Assembly (NCBI GenBank): GCA_016212045.1
Contig: JACRHO010000083.1
Span: 1 to 6,365, forward strand
Reading direction: 5' to 3'
From: Candidatus Omnitrophota bacterium
GTDB taxonomy: Bacteria; Omnitrophota; Gorgyraeia; Gygaellales; Profunditerraquicolaceae
DNA length: 6,365 nt
Positions 1-5,285 of this stretch are shown here, piece by piece. The translations under genes and the position numbers were made by a program. The notes under the pieces were generated by a model. It was not told the DNA's origin. It searched no databases and worked only from the letters and a program-made list of their open reading frames with translations. Every line of letters begins with the position of its first letter. The stretch's first letter is position 1.

Positions 1-693
1 CAGGACAGGTTCGTTACTTTGGATTTTTCTTGATGAAGTGATATGGTGGGGAAAGCCTGAATTTGGGCCAGAGGCAACAATAGTCTCAAATCCTGAGGAG
101 TAGGCGCCATTTTGCCGAATAAAACGCTCTAATTCCCCGGCTATTTCCAATTCCGTCAGGCCCGCTCGGATAAAATCCTGGATAAACCTGAAGGCAGCGA
201 TGTTTATCTGCGTTGCCTTTTTGATTTTGGCTAACTCTTCCTTGTCTTTTTTAAGCCGCAGGCCTTCTATGATGCCATAGGTCGGGATAAAGTTTAGAGA
301 TTTACTTAAGCCATCTTTTATTTTTTGATATTCGGCAAAAGAAAGCTCCCTTTCTTCAAAACCAACCTGCTTCAAACCCAATTGCCGGCAGGTTTTGGCG
401 ATAAAAGTAAAAACAGAGCCTCTACTTTGTTTTACAATGCAGTCTTTGAGGCTGGCCTTGGCCTCTTGGGTGTAGCGGGAATCAGTAATATAGATATTTT
501 GTTTTGGGGAGAGGATAAAATAGGAATCGCGGCTACGGTAGTCGGTGAGATACGATATATTGGCACTAGATGAAAGAAGCAGGCCATCTAATTTGTTTTC
601 GGCTAATTTCTGGTAGGCGTTTTTTAGGTGAGGATTCACCCCGCTCTTGCTTAAATTTTCACTATATTTATTATTAGCAAGGGCGGGGTTCAT
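1..693 (-). CDS. pepP: Xaa-Pro aminopeptidase, M24 family (N-terminal part, cut by window edge)
   Basis: This reading frame is open for 231 codons to the window edge, so the C-terminus is missing. Residues about 22-140 resemble the creatinase/prolidase N-terminal domain, with the typical opening KLDGLLLSSSANISYLTDY. From about residue 150 the pita-bread catalytic domain begins, with the recognisable stretch FETIVASGPNSGFPHH (residues 202-217) and RKIQSNEPV just before the edge. The metal-binding Asp, His and Glu residues lie beyond the window and could not be checked. The family removes N-terminal residues preceding proline, using two metal ions, in the cytoplasm. The ATG at 693 overlaps the aroQ stop as ATGA. 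A GTG at 639 is an alternative start and gives the more usual N-terminus MNPHLKNAYQKL; a strong hairpin lies between the two. Identity as an M24 aminopeptidase is secure; the exact start is not. Confidence 0.9.
   Translation of the reverse strand, partial: MNPALANNKYSENLSKSGVNPHLKNAYQKLAENKLDGLLLSSSANISYLTDYRSRDSYFILSPKQNIYITDSRYTQEAKASLKDCIVKQSRGSVFTFIAKTCRQLGLKQVGFEERELSFAEYQKIKDGLSKSLNFIPTYGIIEGLRLKKDKEELAKIKKATQINIAAFRFIQDFIRAGLTELEIAGELERFIRQNGAYSSGFETIVASGPNSGFPHHITSSRKIQSNEPVL
638..689 (-). repeat. 14-bp inverted repeat (hairpin) at the aroQ/pepP junction
   Basis: On the transcribed strand ACCCCGCCCTTGCT (689-676) can pair with AGCAAGAGCGGGGT (651-638). This gives 13 of 14 pairs with one C-A mismatch, around a 24-nt A/T-rich loop. 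The hairpin starts just after the pepP ATG and ends on the first two bases of the alternative GTG start at 639. No U-tract follows, so it is not a standard intrinsic terminator. It could be an RNA-processing or translation-control hairpin, or a copy of a dispersed repeat. Pairing is seen directly; function is inferred. Confidence 0.7.
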
Positions 694-1130
694 TTAGCAT
701 CAATTAAGTCAAGTAATGCCTCTAATCCCAGCAGGTAACTTTTCATCCCGAAACCCATAATCACGCCTTTTGCTACTGGGCTAATCAGGGATTTTTGCCG
801 GAATTCTTCCCGGGAATAGATATTAGAAAGGTGTACCTCAATAGCAATTATACCACAAGCCGCAATAGCATCTCTGATGGCAACGCTCGTATGCGTGTAA
901 GCCGCAGGATTTATTAAGAGGCCCTGAATTTTTCCCTTGCTTTTGCCGATGAGGTCAACAATCTCTCCTTCGTGGTTAGACTGGAAAATCTTTAAGGCCG
1001 CCTTTCTTTTTCTGGCCAATTTAGTCAAGGCGCTATTTATTTCTTTCAGGGTTACCTTGCCGTAAATAGCCGGCTCCCTTTTTCCTAAGAGGTCTAAATT
1101 TGGGCCGTGGATTACCAATATCTTTTTCAT
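690..1130 (-). CDS. aroQ: 3-dehydroquinate dehydratase, type II
   Basis: Type II dehydroquinase catalyses the third step of the shikimate pathway, 3-dehydroquinate to 3-dehydroshikimate, as a cytoplasmic dodecamer in known members. At 146 aa the protein has the usual family length. The expected active-site residues are present: Arg18 and Tyr23 in the flexible lid (GKREPAIYG), Asn74 and His80 in INPAAYTHTS, His100 in EVHLSN and Arg111 after IYSREEF. The SNHEGEIVDLI stretch (51-61) is also typical. The start follows the Trm112-like stop by one base, and the stop overlaps the pepP ATG as ATGA, so translation is probably coupled. The ribosome binding site is weak (AGAAG or GAGG upstream). No other shikimate gene is in the window. 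Confidence 0.97.
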   Translation of the reverse strand: MKKILVIHGPNLDLLGKREPAIYGKVTLKEINSALTKLARKRKAALKIFQSNHEGEIVDLIGKSKGKIQGLLINPAAYTHTSVAIRDAIAACGIIAIEVHLSNIYSREEFRQKSLISPVAKGVIMGFGMKSYLLGLEALLDLIDAK

Positions 1131-1131
1131 C

Positions 1132-1287
1132 TTAATCTTCTGCCTCGTCTATTAACATTACGGGTATGCCGTCTTTTATCGGATATTTCCTGCTGCACTT
1201 TTTACAGACGATTTTATTCTCCTTTAATTCCACATCGCCTTTGCAGGCAGGACAGGCCAGGATATCCAATAGTTCTTTATCAATCAT
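1132..1287 (-). CDS. Trm112-like zinc-ribbon protein (YcaR/UPF0434 type)
   Basis: This is a 51-aa protein with the form of the Trm112/YcaR family: start MIDKELLDILACPACKG, two CxxC pairs (Cys12/Cys15 and Cys28/Cys31), then KYPIKDGIPVML. The four cysteines should bind one zinc. In eukaryotes and archaea Trm112 activates methyltransferases acting on tRNA, rRNA and release factor; the role of short bacterial versions is largely unknown. The gene is supported by AAGGAG eight bases before the ATG, an ATGA overlap with the upstream DUF1844 stop, and a one-base gap to aroQ. No methyltransferase partner is adjacent; the nearest one is pcm in the other transcription block. Family assignment is strong, function open. 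Confidence 0.93.
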   Translation of the reverse strand: MIDKELLDILACPACKGDVELKENKIVCKKCSRKYPIKDGIPVMLIDEAED

Positions 1288-1631
1288 TGCGTAGTCTCCT
1301 TAGGTTTGGCAATATAATGCATTCTTAATTCGTAAAGCAGTTTTTCTAATAAATCCTCCTCATCCTTATTTAAATTTCCCTTAGTTTTTTCCTTAAGCAT
1401 CCCTAAGGTATCAATAATAAATTTTGCCTGGGTGAGGTCTTCTTCTGTTTTATTGGTTGCTGGATTAGGGGCTAGCCCTAAGAAAATAGATGCCTGCAAG
1501 GCAAGGGTGGTCACAAAAAAATTAAAGTCCGGCTCAGGAGGGACAAACTTGCCCTCTTTTTTCAAGGAATCTTTTTCTTTTTGCGCTGATTCCTTCCAAC
1601 TCTCGTCGATATTTTTGTTAAGTTCATCCAT
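1284..1631 (-). CDS. DUF1844 family protein
   Basis: This 115-aa cytoplasmic protein has no signal peptide or membrane segment. Residues about 9-26 form a highly charged helix containing the frequent family motif WKESAQKEK. A family core follows: FNFFVTTLALQASIFLGL (37-53), PNPAT (55-59), LTQAKFIIDTLGMLKEKTKGNL (66-87) and LLEKLLYELRMHY (94-106). These features match DUF1844, a small alpha-helical family of unknown function. The gene starts seven bases after the amrB stop with only a weak AAAGAAAA sequence upstream, and its stop overlaps the zinc-ribbon start. Family recognition is confident; no function can be assigned. Confidence 0.9.
   Translation of the reverse strand: MDELNKNIDESWKESAQKEKDSLKKEGKFVPPEPDFNFFVTTLALQASIFLGLAPNPATNKTEEDLTQAKFIIDTLGMLKEKTKGNLNKDEEDLLEKLLYELRMHYIAKPKETTQ
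1296..1301 (-). promoter_or_regulatory. Shine-Dalgarno sequence for the Trm112-like gene
   Basis: AAGGAG on the minus strand lies eight bases before the ATG at 1287, inside the last codons of the DUF1844 gene. It is one of the two strongest ribosome binding sites in the window and supports the short zinc-ribbon gene as real. Confidence 0.8.
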
Positions 1632-1638
1632 ATTTTCT

Positions 1639-2460
1639 TTAATATATTACTATCCCTGCGTAACCCACTACGCTATCTGTATCCCCGGTCACATCGCCGG
1701 AGGTCTGATATTTTACCAGCGTCCCCTTTTGGCCGCCTAATGCCTTTGCCGCAGATAGCATCACTACTGCTGGTGCGTAGCCACACATAGAGATATTCAG
1801 GCGCTCGACTTTTTCGGTTAATTTATCTTCGTTTAATTCCAAAATCGCCTCTATTGCTTGCTTATCTTTTTCTTGCGCTCTTTTTTGCGGCTCATAGTGG
1901 GTCATATCAGAACTGGCGATAATCAAGGTTGAATCCTTAATGTTTAATTCTTTAATCACTCGGGCAATTCCTTTGCCGATTTCTTTGAGCAGCTCTAATC
2001 CACTAGAGAAAAGAATGATCGGGACTATCTTGAAATCTTTTTTCAGATACTGCAGAATCGGCAGCTCTACCTCCAGAGAGTGTTCATGCAGGTGGGCGAG
2101 TGAGTCCTCTTGCAGGTATGGCGAACTTTTGAGGATTTCTTTAGCCAGCGGACTATCTATTTCTATTTCGCCTAAAGGGGTCTGCCAGCGGCCAGTGGTC
2201 ATAATGCTAAATTCTTTGCCATAACCAGTATGGTTAGGGCCGATAAGAATTATTTTATCTTTTAGATTAATCTCTGAGACGGTCTCTGCGGCAACTTGTC
2301 CTGAATACATATATCCGGCGTGCGGTAACATACAGGCCAGGGCATTTATTTTAGCGGGGTTTTCTTTTAGCCATCCTGCTATTTGTCTTTTTAGATCTAG
2401 TGTTGAGGCAGGATAAAATTGTCCTGCTGCTGCAGGGCGCCTTACTTCAATTTCTTTCAT
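1639..2460 (-). CDS. amrB: Memo-family protein, AmmeMemoRadiSam system protein B
   Basis: The 273-aa protein has the whole length of the Memo family, which is structurally related to non-haem-iron extradiol dioxygenases. It opens with VRRPAAAGQFYPAS, followed by LPHAGYMYSG (His47), GPNHTGYG (His77), HEHSLEVELPIL (125-136), SSDMTHYE (183-190) and SMCGYAPAVVM (Cys226). His47, His77 and Cys226 correspond to the metal-site residues known from human MEMO1. Many bacteria encode this protein with AMMECR1 and a radical SAM protein; neither is seen here, and the biochemical role is unresolved. The start is supported by GAAGG about eight bases upstream (2469-2473). It overlaps the end of the TIM-barrel gene by 14 bases, which suggests coupled translation and perhaps joint function. 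Confidence 0.94.
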   Translation of the reverse strand: MKEIEVRRPAAAGQFYPASTLDLKRQIAGWLKENPAKINALACMLPHAGYMYSGQVAAETVSEINLKDKIILIGPNHTGYGKEFSIMTTGRWQTPLGEIEIDSPLAKEILKSSPYLQEDSLAHLHEHSLEVELPILQYLKKDFKIVPIILFSSGLELLKEIGKGIARVIKELNIKDSTLIIASSDMTHYEPQKRAQEKDKQAIEAILELNEDKLTEKVERLNISMCGYAPAVVMLSAAKALGGQKGTLVKYQTSGDVTGDTDSVVGYAGIVIY

Positions 2461-3370
2461 TAAAGAGGCCTTCTAAAAATCTTTTACTTTCTTTTAAATC
2501 TTCAGCAGAGCTCGGCTGGTGCGCCTCAATTATTTTTAAGGTATCTTCTTTTAGGTAGGGCTTTAAAAGTTTAAAGTCAATCTCTCCTTTATGCGGAGGC
2601 TGGTGGTCGCTACCTTTTACAATATTGTGCAGATGCACCCCCAGCAAATTCTGGCCATATAATTGCAGGTAATCTTGGTGTCTGGTGAACCCCAGGTCTT
2701 CCATCATCTGGGCATGCCCGGTATCGTGCCAATAAAAAATACTGCCGCCTTTAAACTTATCTAAAATCAGGCCTGTTTCTTCTAAGGAGGGGATTTCGCG
2801 AAAATAAAAGCGGGTTTCTACTCCTAACGATATGCCGCATCTTGAGGCATAGGCATTCAAGATATCCAGACTCTTTAAGGCCTTCTCAAAGGAAGGCCGG
2901 CTTAAACCCTGCCTTTCTTTGATCATTTTATCCCGCAAGCCCCTAAACTCTTCTGAATCTCTTTTGCCGTTTGCGTAGAGGCGGATTAAATTTTTGGTCC
3001 GCTCGGGTATTTCTATCCTGCCGCAGTGCAGCACCACTGCCTCAGCGCCTAAGATGCGCGCAGTATCAATAGTTTTCTGGGTATGTTTTATCGCCAGGGC
3101 CCTTTCTGCTTCATTGGCGGAAGCTAAAGAATAACAATCTGGCAGGGCATCCTCTCTTTTTAAGCCTTCAGGGATGGGGCAATAATTATGCAGGCTTAAG
3201 ACCTTTATCTGGTCCTCTGCACAGAGGTTTTCCATCTCTTTGACCATTGCCGGCGTAAGGTTAAAACTTAACTCCACCGCGCTAAACCCCAGATTTTTTA
3301 TTTCAAAGAGCAATGGCCCAGCTTCTTCATAGCGGAAGGCATTCCAGGAAGTAGAAAGTCCTAAGGCCAT
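2447..3370 (-). CDS. sugar phosphate isomerase/epimerase-like TIM-barrel protein
   Basis: The 307-aa protein resembles the xylose-isomerase-like TIM-barrel / AP endonuclease 2 superfamily (PF01261). Visible strands and likely metal or active-site positions are GFSAVELSF (Glu33), VLSLHNY (His61), AVVLHCGR (His115), GVETRFYF (Glu185), WHDTGHA (His215, Asp216, His219), GVHLHN (His246, His248) and IIEAHQ (Glu282). This pattern of His, Asp and Glu at strand ends fits a divalent-metal enzyme acting on a sugar or sugar-like substrate. The substrate cannot be read from the sequence. A charged helical insertion lies at about 120-160. The ATG follows the rpsU stop by two bases with no good ribosome binding site, so translation probably depends on coupling. 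An endonuclease IV-like DNA repair role is less likely but not excluded. Confidence 0.85.
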   Translation of the reverse strand: MALGLSTSWNAFRYEEAGPLLFEIKNLGFSAVELSFNLTPAMVKEMENLCAEDQIKVLSLHNYCPIPEGLKREDALPDCYSLASANEAERALAIKHTQKTIDTARILGAEAVVLHCGRIEIPERTKNLIRLYANGKRDSEEFRGLRDKMIKERQGLSRPSFEKALKSLDILNAYASRCGISLGVETRFYFREIPSLEETGLILDKFKGGSIFYWHDTGHAQMMEDLGFTRHQDYLQLYGQNLLGVHLHNIVKGSDHQPPHKGEIDFKLLKPYLKEDTLKIIEAHQPSSAEDLKESKRFLEGLFNERN

Positions 3371-3372
3371 CG

Positions 3373-3534
3373 CTAACGCTGTCTTCTCATTTTCTTTCTT
3401 CTGCGGTCGCTGGGCTTTTCATAATGCTTGCGGTCTCTGACCTCTTTTAAAATACCGGATTCTTCAATCTTTCTTTTAAAACGGCGCAGCGCGGATTCAA
3501 AAGACTCATCTTTTCTTACTTCAACCTCTGGCAT
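3373..3534 (-). CDS. rpsU: 30S ribosomal protein S21
   Basis: This 53-aa basic protein matches bacterial S21: it opens MPEVEVRKDESFESALRRFK, has the signature GILKEVRDRKHYEKPS, and ends in an arginine/lysine-rich tail. S21 sits on the small-subunit platform near the 3' end of 16S rRNA and aids initiation. The start is fixed by the conserved N-terminus, with AAGGAG ten bases upstream; the two ATG codons in between are in another frame. It is the first gene behind the strong promoter at 3560-3588, so its expression level probably sets that of the genes that follow. The TIM-barrel gene begins two bases after its stop. Confidence 0.97.
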   Translation of the reverse strand: MPEVEVRKDESFESALRRFKRKIEESGILKEVRDRKHYEKPSDRRRKKMRRQR

Positions 3535-3544
3535 CTTGCATCAT

Positions 3545-3550
3545 CTCCTT
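3545..3550 (-). promoter_or_regulatory. Shine-Dalgarno sequence for rpsU
   Basis: AAGGAG, within AAAGGAGATGATG, is a strong ribosome binding site ten bases before the rpsU ATG. The two ATG codons immediately after it open only a seven-codon frame that is out of phase with rpsU. Confidence 0.85.
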
Positions 3551-3559
3551 TAGAAAATT

Positions 3560-3588
3560 ATAATACCACCGATTAAATCCCTTGTCAA
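3560..3588 (-). promoter_or_regulatory. sigma70-type promoter driving rpsU and the genes behind it
   Basis: On the minus strand TTGACA (3588-3583) is followed by a 17-base spacer and TATTAT (3565-3560). The spacer ends in TGG, an extended -10 element. All parts match the housekeeping consensus except one base of the -10 box. Transcription would start near 3553, leaving a leader of about 19 bases that carries the rpsU ribosome binding site. A TATAAT three bases downstream of the TATTAT position overlaps it but would need a 20-base spacer. Confidence 0.85.
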
Positions 3589-3590
3589 TA

Positions 3591-3627
3591 GCCACCCAAC
3601 CCCCACACACCTACGCGGTGGGATGGC
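3591..3627 (-). terminator. GC-rich hairpin after the tonB-like gene, possible terminator
   Basis: On the minus strand GCCATCC (3627-3621) can pair with GGGTGGC (3597-3591), with one G-U pair. An inner CACC/GGTG stem with a five-base loop (3620-3608) can also form. The element begins three bases past the tonB-like stop codon and ends two bases before the -35 box of the rpsU promoter. No run of U follows, so intrinsic termination is unproven; it may instead protect the 3' end or give partial termination. Confidence 0.4.
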
Positions 3628-3629
3628 GG

Positions 3630-4280
3630 TTATTCTATTTCAAAGGAAATATCTACATTAAAACTCAATTGGGGGTAGTCTAATTCTTTGGGGAAGGCGG
3701 GAAACGGCGAGGCTTCTTTTATGCTGCGCAGGGCAACTTCTTGTAGATAAGGACTAAAGGAAGACCTCTCTTTTAATACGTGGGCTTCCTGTAATACTCC
3801 ATCGCTTGAGATAACAAAGGTTATAGAAACCTCGCCCGTTTCTGTTCCGGAGTAATTCTGATGCAGGGCGCGCTTAAATTTCTCGCGCACAATCTGCGCA
3901 TGCGCAATATAAGCGACGCTATTTATTTTTTCTATATTATTTGCGCTGGATAAGACTATCTTCTTTTTCACCACCATAATATCCGGCTTCTCAATGCTAG
4001 GTTTTATAAAATCTGTCCTGCGGACAAACGCATCTTTATTTTCTTTAAAGAAATCCTGTTTATGCAAAGACGGCAGCGGTATTTTTTTCTGACTAATTAT
4101 TTGAGGGGGTAATTTCAAAAATGGCTCTTTTTTAACCGGCTCTTTTAGGTACCTGACTTCTGTTTCCGGCGAGAGTTTGTTTGTAGAAAAGTGCAAAAGG
4201 CTCGGATTATTCAATAATATAGCCCCGTGGATAATAAGCGAAATTAATAAAGCAATTTTAAACGAACTATCTTTAGGCAT
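3630..4280 (-). CDS. TonB-family energy transducer
   Basis: The 216-aa protein has TonB layout: a single N-terminal membrane anchor (about residues 8-24), a long Lys/Pro-rich periplasmic linker (about 35-110), and a C-terminal TonB domain (about 126-216) containing GEVSITFVISSDGVLQEAHV and ASPFPAFPKEL. Within the anchor, Ser14 and His18 are spaced as Ser16 and His20 of E. coli TonB, where the histidine is needed for coupling to ExbB/ExbD. TonB proteins pass proton-motive-force energy to outer-membrane transporters for siderophores, vitamin B12 and other ligands. The gene starts six bases after the corrinoid adenosyltransferase stop, which makes B12 uptake an attractive but unproven role. No ExbB, ExbD or outer-membrane receptor gene is in the window. 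It is the last gene of its block. Confidence 0.88.
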   Translation of the reverse strand: MPKDSSFKIALLISLIIHGAILLNNPSLLHFSTNKLSPETEVRYLKEPVKKEPFLKLPPQIISQKKIPLPSLHKQDFFKENKDAFVRRTDFIKPSIEKPDIMVVKKKIVLSSANNIEKINSVAYIAHAQIVREKFKRALHQNYSGTETGEVSITFVISSDGVLQEAHVLKERSSFSPYLQEVALRSIKEASPFPAFPKELDYPQLSFNVDISFEIE

Positions 4281-4286
4281 CTTTTT

Positions 4287-4790
4287 TCAAAATTCAATTC
4301 CTCTTCGGCTTTTGAGGTTTTTCTGAAAATAATGTTTCCGCTCTCTTATTTCGCTAACGAGGTCGGCTAACTTTAAAATCTCTACGGGCGCAGAACGGCC
4401 GGTTAAAACAAGTTCTATTTTTTTAGGCGTTTTCTTAATCAGCTCCAGGACATCTTTTAGAGCCACAAGACGAAGTTTTAAGGCAATATTTATTTCATCC
4501 AGTATCAGCATATCGCAAGACCCACAGGCAATAATTTTATTAACTTTATTTAATCCCTTCTTTGCTAATTTTATATCCCTGAGAGTAGGTGTTTTTTTAA
4601 TAAAGCACCCCCTGCCGAACTGCTCCACTTTGATATTCTTAATTTTCCTTAATGAATTTAATTCGCTGCAATGTTTTCCTTTGACAAACTGGGCGATAAA
4701 TACTTTTAAGCCCGCGCCAGCTGCTCTTAATGCTAGACCCAGCGCCGCCGTGGTCTTACCTTTACCATTTCCTGTATATACCTGTATCAT
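4287..4790 (-). CDS. cobO: corrinoid (cob(I)yrinic acid a,c-diamide) adenosyltransferase, CobA/CobO/BtuR type
   Basis: The 167-aa protein has a Walker A loop GNGKGKTT (residues 7-14) after IQVYT, followed by ALGLALRAAGAGLKV. Further family marks are IAQFVKG (37-43), MLILDEINIAL (Walker B-like), ELVLTGR, and a C-terminal RRGIEF in the usual place. These enzymes transfer the 5'-deoxyadenosyl group of ATP to reduced cobalt in corrinoids, making coenzyme B12 during synthesis or salvage in the cytoplasm. The protein lacks the N-terminal extension seen in some CobO proteins and is slightly short but looks complete. Its ATG overlaps the stop of the preceding membrane protein as ATGA. No other cobalamin biosynthesis gene is visible, so salvage of imported corrinoid is possible. 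Confidence 0.94.
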   Translation of the reverse strand: MIQVYTGNGKGKTTAALGLALRAAGAGLKVFIAQFVKGKHCSELNSLRKIKNIKVEQFGRGCFIKKTPTLRDIKLAKKGLNKVNKIIACGSCDMLILDEINIALKLRLVALKDVLELIKKTPKKIELVLTGRSAPVEILKLADLVSEIRERKHYFQKNLKSRRGIEF

Positions 4791-5284
4791 CTTATAATTA
4801 TCCCCCAGCCCATTATACCTAAGGCACAGAGGACGCTCACAATTAATCCTGCGCCAATCACCCCGGCGACGATGGCAATAAAGGCATAACTGAAGCGAAT
4901 TTTAAATAATGAGGCTGCCACTACGCCGCTCCAGGCGCCAGTCATTGGAAGCGGTATAGCCACAAAGATAGCCAGACCCAATGCCTCGTATTTTTGAATG
5001 GTGTTTGCATTCTTTTTTGTGCGTTCAAAAACCCAATCAAAAAAATGTGACCAAATTTTAAATTTCCTTAAACGGTTTGAAACGGGTTCAAAAAGAAAAA
5101 GCGCCGGAGCAACAAAACTAATATTCCCCATTACTGACAGCCAGAAAGCCTTGCCTAAAGGCATACCAAAAGATAATGCTAAAGGAATCGCCCCTCTTAA
5201 TTCCGAGATAGGTAGGCTTGCGACAATCATCACTACCAGTTCTTTGGGTATATCCTTTAAATAATTTATTATTGCATATAACAT
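4787..5284 (-). CDS. small integral membrane protein, 'small multidrug export' family (PF06695)
   Basis: With the start at 5284 the protein has 165 residues. The family motifs are PISELRGAIPLAL (25-37) and PLPMTGAWSG (111-120); the latter is followed by another hydrophobic segment rich in Gly and Ala (about 133-158). Hydrophobic stretches at about 16-37, 46-65, 102-127 and 133-158 indicate an inner-membrane protein, with a charged central loop at 66-100. The family name comes from an old annotation; transport of drugs is not established, and the paired proline/glycine motifs recall DedA-like proteins. The start was chosen because it lies one base past the pcm stop and its N-terminus looks normal. 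A longer frame to 5350 would overlap pcm and adds residues without family character. The stop overlaps the cobO start. Confidence 0.83.
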   Translation of the reverse strand: MLYAIINYLKDIPKELVVMIVASLPISELRGAIPLALSFGMPLGKAFWLSVMGNISFVAPALFLFEPVSNRLRKFKIWSHFFDWVFERTKKNANTIQKYEALGLAIFVAIPLPMTGAWSGVVAASLFKIRFSYAFIAIVAGVIGAGLIVSVLCALGIMGWGIIIR

Positions 5285-5285
5285 C

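Noticed and set aside
325..573. Plus-strand open frame of 82 codons
   Set aside because: It lies entirely inside the clear Xaa-Pro aminopeptidase frame on the other strand and shows no family resemblance.
1465..1481. Near-palindrome TTAGGGGCTAGCCCTAA
   Set aside because: It falls in the DUF1844 region encoding the conserved LGLAPNPA stretch, is imperfect and short, and is explained by codon use.
1432..1740. Plus-strand open frame of 102 codons across DUF1844 and the amrB end
   Set aside because: Both overlapped minus-strand genes have clear family motifs; the plus frame is serine/leucine-rich antisense shadow.
2779..2791. Plus-strand AAGGAGGGG resembling a ribosome binding site
   Set aside because: No plausible plus-strand gene follows; it is the antisense of the TIM-barrel coding sequence.
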